7,551 nt of DNA, from contig JAASTO010000126.1 in assembly GCA_021767245.1 (NCBI GenBank), positions 1-7,551 of the forward strand, in the 5' to 3' direction. The position numbers and the translations under genes are program-made. The stretch comes from Balneolaceae bacterium. Lineage in GTDB: Bacteria; Bacteroidota; Rhodothermia; Balneolales; Balneolaceae. Positions 1 through 6,589 of the stretch are shown in pieces; position 1 is the stretch's first letter, and the number at the start of each line of letters is the position of its first letter. A model generated the notes under the pieces. That model did no database searches and had not been told where the DNA came from. It saw only the letters and a list, made by a program, of their open reading frames with translations.

Positions 1-821
1 ACTGAAATACTTCCTCTGAAAACAAAATTAGCCGGACCCGATAAGATCAGCTGATGATAGGTTTGGGTCTTAGCATCATAATCAAAAGAAGCGGTTAAAT
101 TGCCCCCTTTAACCTGTACCTGATACTCATTACGGCCCTCTTCATGTCCGAATTTGTGATGGGTTGCAATGGCTGAGGCCAGGGCACCGGTTCCACAAGC
201 AAGGGTGAGGTCCTCTACGCCTCGCTCATAGGTTTGCAGGGAGATCTGATTGCCATTATCACAATGAACAAAATTAACGTTGGTACCCGGTGGATCTACG
301 GATTCGTGATACCGGATCTTACGACCGGTCTCAACAAGATCATCCACTTCATCCAGGTGTTCCTTATCCACAAAATGTACAAGATGTTCGGTAGCTGCAT
401 CGGCTTTGATGAAAGGGAGGCCATCCACCATTATCTCTTCTGCTTTTACATGAACCGGAAAGTGAATACTCACGGTATTATTAGCATGGATCTCAGCTTC
501 GTACACATTCTGATGCACATTAAAAGTCTGGGACGAACCGAACCCAAAGTGATGCGCATACATGGCCAGACAGCGTGCACCGTTGCCACACATGCCCGCA
601 TCACTGCCATCAGCGTTTCTGTAGATCATAGTGTAATCCACATCTTCACGTTTTGCTTCCTGAAGGACCAGAATGCCATCAGCCCCGATACCAAATTTAC
701 GGTCACATAGATCCGGGGTGAAGGCAATGATATCTTCAAGGGAAAATCTGTAATTGCGGTTATCAATGACCACAAAGTCATTGCCCGCACCTTCCATTTT
801 ATGAAATGAGATCTTCTGCAT
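1..821 (-). CDS. dapF: Diaminopimelate epimerase, 3' end cut by window edge
   Basis: Cytoplasmic, cofactor-independent racemase that converts LL-diaminopimelate to meso-diaminopimelate, the precursor of lysine and of the peptidoglycan cross-link residue. My translation from the ATG at 819-821 runs 273 complete codons to the left edge without a stop. It opens with the family's N-terminal signature GAGNDFVVID (Asn14). The first catalytic cysteine is Cys78 in MCGNGARC and the second is Cys209 in LACGTGA, preceded by the substrate-binding YERG (Glu199, Arg200). The last readable residues, GPANFVFRGSIS, match the usual C-terminal strand of the family, so probably only a few codons are missing. The start follows the holB stop by 2 bases and has a GGAG 5 bases upstream, so it is likely the last visible gene of the ccmB-holB-dapF unit and translationally coupled to holB. 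Nothing is degenerate; it should be active. Confidence 0.96.
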   Translation of the reverse strand, partial: MQKISFHKMEGAGNDFVVIDNRNYRFSLEDIIAFTPDLCDRKFGIGADGILVLQEAKREDVDYTMIYRNADGSDAGMCGNGARCLAMYAHHFGFGSSQTFNVHQNVYEAEIHANNTVSIHFPVHVKAEEIMVDGLPFIKADAATEHLVHFVDKEHLDEVDDLVETGRKIRYHESVDPPGTNVNFVHCDNGNQISLQTYERGVEDLTLACGTGALASAIATHHKFGHEEGRNEYQVQVKGGNLTASFDYDAKTQTYHQLILSGPANFVFRGSIS

Positions 822-823
822 AA

Positions 824-2005
824 TTACTCCACAAAAGCCGGTATATGTTGCCAGTTATTATCTTTTGATATCACAGGATCGAGTCCCCTCATTAGCATGG
901 AAAAACGCAGTGATATCGCAATAAATATTAGTTTAGGGTTTACGTTCTGCCGAATGGCTGACCTAAATGAATCAAGATGATCGATCATCTCCTCAAGCTT
1001 TGCCTCTCCAAGAGAGCCCACAAATTTCTGGATCGATTCCAGCTGATCGATGTTGGTTACGAATGTTCGGTTCTCTGTTTCACGATAGACCATCAGATCC
1101 CGGATATACATCTCTATCAGGTTAGTGATCGAGATCAAACCCTCAATGTTGTTTGAGCTTTGCCAGTCCTGCACCAGTGTTGATAACCCGGCGGCATCCT
1201 GACTGAACGCCATTCGCATGAATTCCACCACCGATTCACGGTTCTCTTTCAGTTTTTTGACATCAAAGAACCGGGTCATGGCGTAATTTCCACCAGAAAC
1301 CCTCGCCAAATAAGCAGCATCATCAGGACTCAATCCATCCACATCCATCAATCCCTGTTTTATTTCCTTATCCTTCAGTGTGCCAAGTGGAATATGCTGA
1401 CAACGGGACGTAATGGTAGGTAACAGGCTTTCGTAACTTTCAGTGGTGAGGATAAACATCAATCTATCAGAAGGTTCCTCAAGCATTTTAAGGAAGGCAT
1501 TTGCGGTTTCCTTACGCATGGTTTCAACCTGTGTCATGATCACCACCACCCGGTTACCCTCATTCGGTTTCAGTTTGGCAATAGGACGGATGTCTTCTCT
1601 GAAATAATCAATAGGATAAAATGCCTGCCGATTCTTGGAAGATTCATCATCCAGTGAAGGACGTTGTGAAAAGCCTATGATTTCGTAAGGATCTTTGGCT
1701 AGTAACTCCAGTCGGTCTCTCAGTTCTTCCGTTTTAACTGTGGTTGGTTTTGGGATGAACACATGTATATCAGGATGGGTGAACCAGGATGATTTTTTTG
1801 AGGTGGCATATTCACCGAGATCACTCAGGTTACTGATGCCATTTATGGCCTCAGCCAGTGCAAGTGCAAAAGCCGTTTTGCCAATACCACCGGGCCCTGA
1901 AAGCAGGTAAGCATGACTGATCCGATCGGAAGCAAGAATTCTCTCCACCTGATCTTTAGCCCGTTTCTGCCCGATGATACGCTTATTGCCAAATTTAATA
2001 GTCAT
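824..2005 (-). CDS. holB: DNA polymerase III clamp-loader subunit delta' (HolB-like AAA+ protein)
   Basis: Probable stator subunit of the replicative clamp loader, working with DnaX and delta to load the sliding clamp. At 393 residues it is longer than E. coli HolB (334). The AAA+ N-terminus has an intact P-loop, GPGGIGKT at residues 37-44, after the family-typical ISHAYLLS. HPDI follows at 78-81, then the conserved block NAFLKMLEEP at 169-178 and the SRC motif (Ser200, Arg201, Cys202) that supplies an arginine finger to the neighbouring subunit. The rest is the helical lid and collar-type C-terminus. Two oddities: the Walker B acidic residue is replaced (IMTQVETM at 156-163), and the four-cysteine zinc module found in E. 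coli HolB is absent, Cys202 being the only cysteine. ATP hydrolysis by this subunit is therefore doubtful, in line with the known non-motor role of delta'. A DnaX identity is unlikely, because DnaX keeps Walker B and the zinc cysteines. The gene starts 5 bases after ccmB stops. Confidence 0.9.
   Translation of the reverse strand: MTIKFGNKRIIGQKRAKDQVERILASDRISHAYLLSGPGGIGKTAFALALAEAINGISNLSDLGEYATSKKSSWFTHPDIHVFIPKPTTVKTEELRDRLELLAKDPYEIIGFSQRPSLDDESSKNRQAFYPIDYFREDIRPIAKLKPNEGNRVVVIMTQVETMRKETANAFLKMLEEPSDRLMFILTTESYESLLPTITSRCQHIPLGTLKDKEIKQGLMDVDGLSPDDAAYLARVSGGNYAMTRFFDVKKLKENRESVVEFMRMAFSQDAAGLSTLVQDWQSSNNIEGLISITNLIEMYIRDLMVYRETENRTFVTNIDQLESIQKFVGSLGEAKLEEMIDHLDSFRSAIRQNVNPKLIFIAISLRFSMLMRGLDPVISKDNNWQHIPAFVE
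827..830 (-). promoter_or_regulatory. Ribosome binding site of dapF
   Basis: The minus strand reads GGAG, then TAATT, then ATG. The Shine-Dalgarno lies in the last codons of holB, and the holB stop codon TAA falls between it and the dapF start. This fixes the dapF start and suggests that ribosomes finishing holB re-initiate on dapF. Confidence 0.7.
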
Positions 2006-2010
2006 TCGTT

Positions 2011-2676
2011 CTATTCCTCCCAGATAAAATCAAAAAGCAAAATGCCGGATGTAATGGTCACCCCGGCAAAACCAACTAATGCAGTAATATTGTTTAAAGA
2101 TGCAGCCCCTCCATCCACGAATGCCGTTTTACTGATATCGGCAAGTAGCAATACTAACGGCATGAACAAAGGAATACTTAATACAGAAAAGATCGCCCCC
2201 TTGCGGTCAGCTTGCGAGACGACCGCTGCGGTCATGGTAGCCACTCCTGAAAGTCCGGCTGTACCTACCAGAAGCATGATCAAAAAGGCCGTCCAGGATT
2301 GAATACTAAGGTTCATCAGAAAAATGTAGCCGGCAAATGTGGTCAAATTAATAAGCAGGGTAAACAGGTAATTATAGATCAGCTTACCGCTGTACACGTT
2401 GGTTCCGTTAGCATAGATCCGTAAGAGGTCGAAGGTCTTTTTGTCGGTTTCTGAAATAAAACTACGGCTGAGGGCCGATAAAGCCGCAAAAAGTATAATG
2501 ATCCAGACCAAACCTGATTTGGGACCCGGTTCCAGCTGATCAGCGCGAAGAGTAAATAATACCAGCAGCATGGATGCAGCTACAAATGCAAGAACCATGT
2601 TAAAAGCGAATCGCGTACGCAATTCTATACGCAGGTCTTTCATTAAAATAGTATAAGTGCTTCTGATCCAGCTCAT
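2011..2676 (-). CDS. ccmB: Heme exporter / cytochrome c maturation protein CcmB
   Basis: Integral inner-membrane subunit of the CcmABCD ABC transporter, which in system I cytochrome c maturation uses ATP hydrolysis by CcmA to release holo-CcmE. With the ATG at 2674-2676 the protein is 221 residues, against about 220 for E. coli CcmB. A short cytosolic head with KDLRIELRTR precedes six predicted membrane segments, at roughly 26-45, 56-72, 100-122, 130-153, 162-180 and 196-218. Between segments 2 and 3 lies the family-typical acidic loop FISETDKKTFDLLRIY. The frame also allows a TTG start two codons earlier (2680-2682); neither start has a clear Shine-Dalgarno, and I prefer ATG for its codon and the family length. 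No ccmA, ccmC, ccmD or ccmE is visible next to it; the gene on its upstream side encodes an unrelated protease. It is the first gene of the cluster with holB and dapF. Confidence 0.88.
   Translation of the reverse strand: MSWIRSTYTILMKDLRIELRTRFAFNMVLAFVAASMLLVLFTLRADQLEPGPKSGLVWIIILFAALSALSRSFISETDKKTFDLLRIYANGTNVYSGKLIYNYLFTLLINLTTFAGYIFLMNLSIQSWTAFLIMLLVGTAGLSGVATMTAAVVSQADRKGAIFSVLSIPLFMPLVLLLADISKTAFVDGGAASLNNITALVGFAGVTITSGILLFDFIWEE
2014..2021 (-). promoter_or_regulatory. Ribosome binding site of holB
   Basis: The minus strand reads GGGAGGAA, 8 bases before the holB ATG. It is the strongest Shine-Dalgarno in the window and lies in the last codons of ccmB. It supports the start at 2003-2005 and coupling of the two genes. 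Confidence 0.75.
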
Positions 2677-2697
2677 GGTCAAGTTTAAGGATTTTAG

Positions 2698-2723
2698 CGG
2701 GCTATTGATAGAAATAAAGCCCG
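2698..2723. repeat. Inverted repeat in the ccmB leader
   Basis: Perfect 6-base arms, CGGGCT at 2698-2703 and AGCCCG at 2718-2723, separated by a 14-base AT-rich loop. It lies 22 bases upstream of the ccmB ATG. No T-run follows on either strand, so it is a poor intrinsic terminator. It could be a leader hairpin, part of a tandem 3' structure with the stem at 2747-2771, or chance. A weak promoter-like pair on the minus strand, with a TAAAAT hexamer at 2691-2696, partly overlaps it. Confidence 0.35.
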
Positions 2724-2746
2724 GATAAGGTAACTAATTTAGTATG

Positions 2747-2771
2747 CGAGAGGGCGTTGCTATCCCTCTCG
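2747..2771 (-). terminator. GC-rich hairpin downstream of the tricorn-like protease gene
   Basis: Perfect 8-base arms, CGAGAGGG at 2747-2754 and CCCTCTCG at 2764-2771, with a 9-base loop. It starts 15 bases beyond the stop codon of the protease gene, the expected place for a 3' hairpin. On the minus strand the stem is followed by CATACTAAATTAG, which has no T-tract, so it is not a textbook rho-independent terminator. It may terminate weakly, protect the 3' end, or need a factor. If leaky, transcription would continue into ccmB. Confidence 0.5.
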
Positions 2772-2785
2772 TTTAAAAACCGGAT

Positions 2786-5700
2786 CTAATTCTGGAGTTG
2801 TTCTAAAGCAAGTTCAATAGCCCGGGTTAGCTGAGGGTCTCTTTCCATGAGTCGGTCCTTAAAGGTGTTAGTAACCTCGATATCGGGAGATACACCGGTT
2901 CTTTCCAGGTTATCTTTTCCGTCAAGGGAATAGACTCCCCATGAAGGTAAACGGTAAAAGGATCCATCTACCAATCCTTTGCCGGAGGTAAAAATGATCC
3001 ACCGGTATGTTTCGGTTCCTAATACAGTACCAAGACCAAGTTCCTTAAATCCGGCAGCAGTAACTTCAGCATCACTGAGGGACTGTTCGTTGATCAACAG
3101 GATGATCGGTTTGGCGGCCGGTGTAAAATTAGGCTGAGAAGCGAAATCACCGCCCCGATATTTCCATTGCAGATAAGGCTTTTGTGACAGGAATTGCAGC
3201 ACATCGTTATGAACATTGCCACCGGTATTATATCGAAGATCAAGGATAAGTGCGTCTCTATGATAGGCTTCTGAGGTCATCTCGACCAGGAAGTTTTCCA
3301 ATTCACCACCACCCATATTTTTCATATGTATATAGGCGATCCGCTCCTCACTTTCGTCATCAACGATACTCTGATTGAGTTCGACCCATTCGTCATAAAG
3401 GTTATTTCGGGTTGAAAAGTAACTGTCCGGATGGATCTTCAAAATATATGAGTCATTCCCTCTTTCAAAAGTGAGGTTCACTTCTTCGGGCATAGAAGGG
3501 GAGTTAAAGTACATCTCCCGGTTTGAATCAGGATCTATGGCTTTGCCATTTACCGCAGTTAGTACATCTCCGGGAAGAATGTCCGTCTCAGCTATATCTG
3601 CAGGACCATTACTTATGATATGTTTTACCGTGTATGGGTTGTTTTCCTCAAACAGTATGCCTGCTGATATGGAAACCGTCGAGTAAAATTCCTCTTCTTC
3701 TTCACCTGAGGTGCTAAAGCCCATGTGTGATGAATTCAGCTCACCAAGCATATCATTAAGAAGCCGGCTAAGGTCATTTCTGTTGTTGACATGAGGAAGG
3801 AAGTCCCGGTACCGGTCACGGATATTTTGCCAGTCAATGTTATGAAAGGTTTCGTTGTAGAAGTTTTCCTCAATATTTGCCCACAATTCTTCAAACATCT
3901 GATCGAACTCGTTTCTAAGGTTTCGGTTGAAATCATGGTTGATCTCGATCTTTGTTGCCTTGGCTGAAGCGGGATCCAGTTCATAAATATCACCGCGGGA
4001 TGCCCCATAGAGCGTGCCATCTACATTCAGGATGTTACTCACAAAGCTGATTCCCTCAAATTTCTTGGTTTCAGGATTTTCAAACGGCTGAAGAGTCGTT
4101 ACATATAGAGCTGAGTTACCTTCATCGTGATTACTGCCGTACAGGATCATGCTCTTATCCCCATCCTGAACCACAAAGGGAGCATATTGTGAGCCGAACC
4201 GTTCTCCGATCACAGTCAGCCGTTTCATCAGGTCCTGAGGGTTAATGGAGATTTCGATCTCTGTTTCGGGGTTTTCTTCCTCTCCGTTTTCTTCTTCCTT
4301 CACTGTCTCCATAAACAGATCATCAAATTTATCGGACTTGAATGGTTCTTGATAAACATCGAGGGCCATTTGGAAGAGATCCGTTTCGCCACCACCCCGG
4401 GGATAGGATGGCTGTGTTCTGGATGAATAAAAATAGATGTATTTACCATCGGGCGACCAAAATGGATCCGATTCTGAAACTCCGGTTTTGGTTAGATTTA
4501 AAGTTTCTTTTGAGTCAATATGGTACGTAAAGATATCATGCTCAAAATCTCGAATTGCCGTGTAAAGTACATATTCATTATTAGGAGAGAAGCGAGGTTG
4601 CTGATTCTGAAACCCCCAAAATTCGTCTTCTACGATCAATTTACTTTCGAGGGATCCCAGATCCATTAAACGCAGTTCACTTCGGCCGCTCAGATAAAGT
4701 GCCATGCTGCGGTCAGAGTTCATTTCCAATGCCCGGTTATTTTGATCGTCAGTTGTGATCTGTTTTTCTTCACCGGACCCGTTAGCTTGAATGGTAAACA
4801 GATGTTGGTATCCATTTGAAGTTTGATTGAACAGCAGAGTTTTGTTATCCGCCATCCATTTTACTTCGAGAACCCGTCCCATTGGGTCTGTTTCAATTTT
4901 ACGGACGAATTTTCCTTTGATATCAGATACAAATAATTCCCCCCGCGATATAAAAGCTACCTTGTTTTTATCGGCTGAAACATCGAAGTAGGAGATCTCT
5001 CCCTCAACATTAAAACTTTGTTCTTTAGATAAAGTCTGGTTCTTCAGAATCCGGATCGGAACCTGTTTTGAGCTCTGAGTGCTTACATCATACGTGTAGA
5101 TCTGATAATCTCTTTCAAATACTACGGTTTCGCCGTCAGCACTAACCTGTGGGTAGAAGATGGAGGTGTCAAAATCAGTAAGCTGCAATTTCTGATTCCC
5201 GTTCAGGGTGTAAAGGTTATACTCACCGTTGCTTTCGTCTGAGGCAAAATACAGGGTACCATTGCGATCGGTGGTTGGCCAAAGGTCTTTGCCTTCCCAT
5301 TCAGTGAGTTTATAGTACACTTCAGAGTCGGTGTTGTAAGATTTTATGTCAGGATTGTAAGGGCCCCGGTATTTCTTTCGCTGAGGGAAGATGAAGCTCT
5401 CCCACGATTCATTGAAGTAATAGGTAGCCTTTTCAGGATGTTTTACCAGATTATGCACGGTATTGTGATAATGGCTGAACAATCTTGCCGGGGTTCCTCC
5501 GGATTTACTCACAGTGTACACACTGGCTCGGTTATATCGGTCAGACCGAATAAAGATCTCATCAGAATCCCAGTTCCAGGACTCAACCTGGTCATCGGCC
5601 TGATGGAAGGTCAGTTGCCGGATCTCCCCACCGTTGATCGGCATCAGGTAAACATCATTATTTCCATATTGGTTGGAAGTAAAGGCTACCCATCGTCCAT

Positions 5701-5932
5701 CGGGGGAAATGGCTGGGGCACTTTCCTCACCATCCATCCCGGTTAATCGCACTGCCTGACCACCGGTAGCTGAGACCTTCCAAAGATCACTTTCATACGC
5801 AAAGATAATGGTTCGCCCATCCGGAGAGATAGCAGGATGGGTAGTGAAGTACACCTCATTTTGGGCTGAGGCTGGATTGAGGCCGGATAGAGCTAAAATA
5901 AATGAAATAACGACGTATGGTAAGATCCTCAT
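2786..5932 (-). CDS. Secreted tricorn-type protease: beta-propeller, PDZ and S41 peptidase domains
   Basis: Probable periplasmic or exported serine protease of peptidase family S41 (tricorn-like), expected to degrade peptides or misfolded polypeptides. A signal peptide covers about residues 1-23, with cleavage after ASA. Residues about 25-535 carry repeated PD40/TolB-type blades with recurring SPDG motifs (PAISPDGR, FWSPDGKY). An acidic linker lies at about 541-560 and more propeller-like sequence up to about 665. The helical part ending in NSSHMG contributes Ser735 and His736, a PDZ domain spans about 755-838, and the catalytic core is at about 865-1035. The nucleophile is Ser953 in SLSDAE, followed by Asp954, and Glu1010 lies in LERTGVSPD. 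By alignment of motifs these match the Ser-His-Ser-Glu tetrad of Thermoplasma tricorn, and the length (1048) is close to tricorn (1071). Unlike tricorn, it has a signal peptide, so it acts outside the cytoplasm. The start has no obvious Shine-Dalgarno, but the signal peptide begins exactly there. The gene is monocistronic or leads into ccmB. Substrate unknown. Confidence 0.92.
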   Translation of the reverse strand: MRILPYVVISFILALSGLNPASAQNEVYFTTHPAISPDGRTIIFAYESDLWKVSATGGQAVRLTGMDGEESAPAISPDGRWVAFTSNQYGNNDVYLMPINGGEIRQLTFHQADDQVESWNWDSDEIFIRSDRYNRASVYTVSKSGGTPARLFSHYHNTVHNLVKHPEKATYYFNESWESFIFPQRKKYRGPYNPDIKSYNTDSEVYYKLTEWEGKDLWPTTDRNGTLYFASDESNGEYNLYTLNGNQKLQLTDFDTSIFYPQVSADGETVVFERDYQIYTYDVSTQSSKQVPIRILKNQTLSKEQSFNVEGEISYFDVSADKNKVAFISRGELFVSDIKGKFVRKIETDPMGRVLEVKWMADNKTLLFNQTSNGYQHLFTIQANGSGEEKQITTDDQNNRALEMNSDRSMALYLSGRSELRLMDLGSLESKLIVEDEFWGFQNQQPRFSPNNEYVLYTAIRDFEHDIFTYHIDSKETLNLTKTGVSESDPFWSPDGKYIYFYSSRTQPSYPRGGGETDLFQMALDVYQEPFKSDKFDDLFMETVKEEENGEEENPETEIEISINPQDLMKRLTVIGERFGSQYAPFVVQDGDKSMILYGSNHDEGNSALYVTTLQPFENPETKKFEGISFVSNILNVDGTLYGASRGDIYELDPASAKATKIEINHDFNRNLRNEFDQMFEELWANIEENFYNETFHNIDWQNIRDRYRDFLPHVNNRNDLSRLLNDMLGELNSSHMGFSTSGEEEEEFYSTVSISAGILFEENNPYTVKHIISNGPADIAETDILPGDVLTAVNGKAIDPDSNREMYFNSPSMPEEVNLTFERGNDSYILKIHPDSYFSTRNNLYDEWVELNQSIVDDESEERIAYIHMKNMGGGELENFLVEMTSEAYHRDALILDLRYNTGGNVHNDVLQFLSQKPYLQWKYRGGDFASQPNFTPAAKPIILLINEQSLSDAEVTAAGFKELGLGTVLGTETYRWIIFTSGKGLVDGSFYRLPSWGVYSLDGKDNLERTGVSPDIEVTNTFKDRLMERDPQLTRAIELALEQLQN

Positions 5933-5955
5933 GAGAACGCTTCAATTGATTAAGA

Positions 5956-5975
5956 TTTAAGAAAGGTTACTTAAA
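5956..5975. repeat. Short inverted repeat near the protease start, possible operator
   Basis: TTTAAG at 5956-5961 and CTTAAA at 5970-5975 form perfect 6-base arms with an 8-base spacer, beginning 24 bases upstream of the protease ATG. The size and position would suit a dimeric regulator, but arms made mostly of A and T in an AT-rich spacer arise easily by chance. No regulator gene lies beside it. Confidence 0.25.
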
Positions 5976-6046
5976 CACCAAGTAAATCACAAAGAGGAGG
6001 GCTGAAAATTTTTTATCTTACTCATTCAAAATCGCAGAATTAAACT

Positions 6047-6076
6047 TTGATTGATTATCACTTCGGTGCCTATATT
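6047..6076 (+). promoter_or_regulatory. Candidate promoter of the ptsN-dacB pair
   Basis: TTGATT at 6047-6052 (four of six against TTGACA) and TATATT at 6071-6076 (five of six against TATAAT) are separated by 18 bases. The same stretch also resembles the Bacteroidota pattern: TTTG at 6046-6049 and TATATTCG at 6071-6078, one base off TAnnTTTG. Transcription would begin near 6083, leaving a leader of about 33 bases. This excludes the in-frame TTG at 6047 as a start and supports the ATG at 6116. Confidence 0.45.
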
Positions 6077-6105
6077 CGGTTGCTGAGTTTTAAAAATTAT
6101 TTGTC

Positions 6106-6109
6106 AGGA
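6106..6109 (+). promoter_or_regulatory. Ribosome binding site of the ptsN-like gene
   Basis: AGGA followed by 6 bases and then ATG at 6116. The longer in-frame reading from TTG at 6047 has no such site and would add 23 residues unrelated to the EIIA fold, so the ATG is preferred. Confidence 0.65.
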
Positions 6110-6115
6110 TATTAC

Positions 6116-6589
6116 ATGAATTTATTTTCGTTGCTGGATGAAATTACTGTTCTCCCAAACCACATTGCAGGCTCAAAAAAGGAGCTCATCAATGCATTGG
6201 TGGATACGTTAAAGGATAAGGTTGACAGTAATGAGCAACTTGAGGATGTACGAAAAGCCGTTTTTGAACGAGAAGAGATCATGTCTACCGGGGTAGGCAA
6301 GGGGCTGGCCATTCCGCATGCAAAAACCAAAGCCGTGAGTGAAAACCATGCGGCCTTTGCACTGCTGAAAGATCCCCTCGACTTTGATTCTATCGATAAT
6401 GAACCGGTTCGCCTGGTATTTCTTTTAGTTGGGCCCGAATCCAAGAATAGTCAGCATATCAAACTTTTAAGCCGTATTTCCCGCCTGATGAACAGTGGCT
6501 CGTTCCGTGAAAAGATACTGGCCTGTACTTCCTCAGATGAAATCCTGGAAGCATTCAGAATGGAAGAAGAAAAATATTTTGTGAATTAG
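6116..6589 (+). CDS. ptsN: PTS EIIA-domain protein, fructose/nitrogen-regulatory type (PtsN-like)
   Basis: Single-domain cytoplasmic phosphocarrier of the EIIA-2 (fructose/mannitol/Ntr) family, 157 residues, the usual size for free-standing EIIA-Ntr. The phospho-acceptor is His68 in GKGLAIPHAKT, preceded by the family-typical FEREEIMSTGVG at 50-61. The downstream block VRLVFLLVGP and QHIKLLSRISRLM match the core strands and helix of the fold. No EIIB or EIIC domain, HPr or EI gene is next to it, which favours a regulatory role over sugar uptake, though partners may lie elsewhere. In proteobacteria EIIA-Ntr controls potassium transport and envelope and nitrogen responses through its phosphorylation state; whether that holds here is unknown. 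Its TAG stop directly abuts the ATG of the carboxypeptidase gene, so the two should be co-expressed. A role in fructose uptake is the main alternative. Confidence 0.88.
   Translation: MNLFSLLDEITVLPNHIAGSKKELINALVDTLKDKVDSNEQLEDVRKAVFEREEIMSTGVGKGLAIPHAKTKAVSENHAAFALLKDPLDFDSIDNEPVRLVFLLVGPESKNSQHIKLLSRISRLMNSGSFREKILACTSSDEILEAFRMEEEKYFVN

Larger units (their letters stand above)
5933..6115. other. Divergent intergenic region between protease gene and ptsN-like gene
   Basis: AT-rich spacer between the two divergent starts, which must hold the promoters for both directions. The rightward promoter is annotated separately. For the leftward gene I see only a weak pair on the minus strand: TTGTGA, a 17-base spacer and TAACCT, the latter matching the -10 consensus at three positions. 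I do not call it. A run of T at 6009-6014 sits in the middle. No small gene with a ribosome site is evident. Confidence 0.6.

Noticed and set aside
234..710. A 158-codon open frame on the plus strand
   Set aside because: It lies fully antisense to dapF, whose catalytic motifs and frame are unambiguous. It starts with no ribosome site, and its product has no recognisable motif.
975..990. A 16-base perfect palindrome, AGATGATCGATCATCT
   Set aside because: It lies inside holB and encodes Met-Ile-Asp-His within a helix of the C-terminal domain. There is no second copy I could see, and ordinary codon choice explains it; it is most likely chance.
1695..2302. Two plus-strand open frames of 71 and 129 codons
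   Set aside because: Both are antisense to holB and ccmB; the second crosses the boundary of two well-supported minus-strand genes. They have no ribosome sites or family features.
3471..5746. Several open frames of 62 to 102 codons, on both strands, inside the protease gene
   Set aside because: They lie in other frames of one continuous, well-supported 1048-residue reading frame with conserved motifs throughout.
5933..6046. Leftward promoter for the protease gene
   Set aside because: The best pair (TTGTGA, 17 bases, TAACCT) matches the -10 consensus at only three positions and does not fit the Bacteroidota TAnnTTTG pattern, so it is not annotated as a promoter.
6047..6115. N-terminal extension of the EIIA gene from TTG at 6047
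   Set aside because: The TTG falls inside the candidate -35 element, no ribosome site precedes it, and the added 23 residues do not belong to the EIIA fold. The ATG at 6116 has AGGA six bases upstream.
6112..6444. A 110-codon minus-strand open frame
   Set aside because: It is antisense to the EIIA gene, whose His68 motif and ribosome site are clear.
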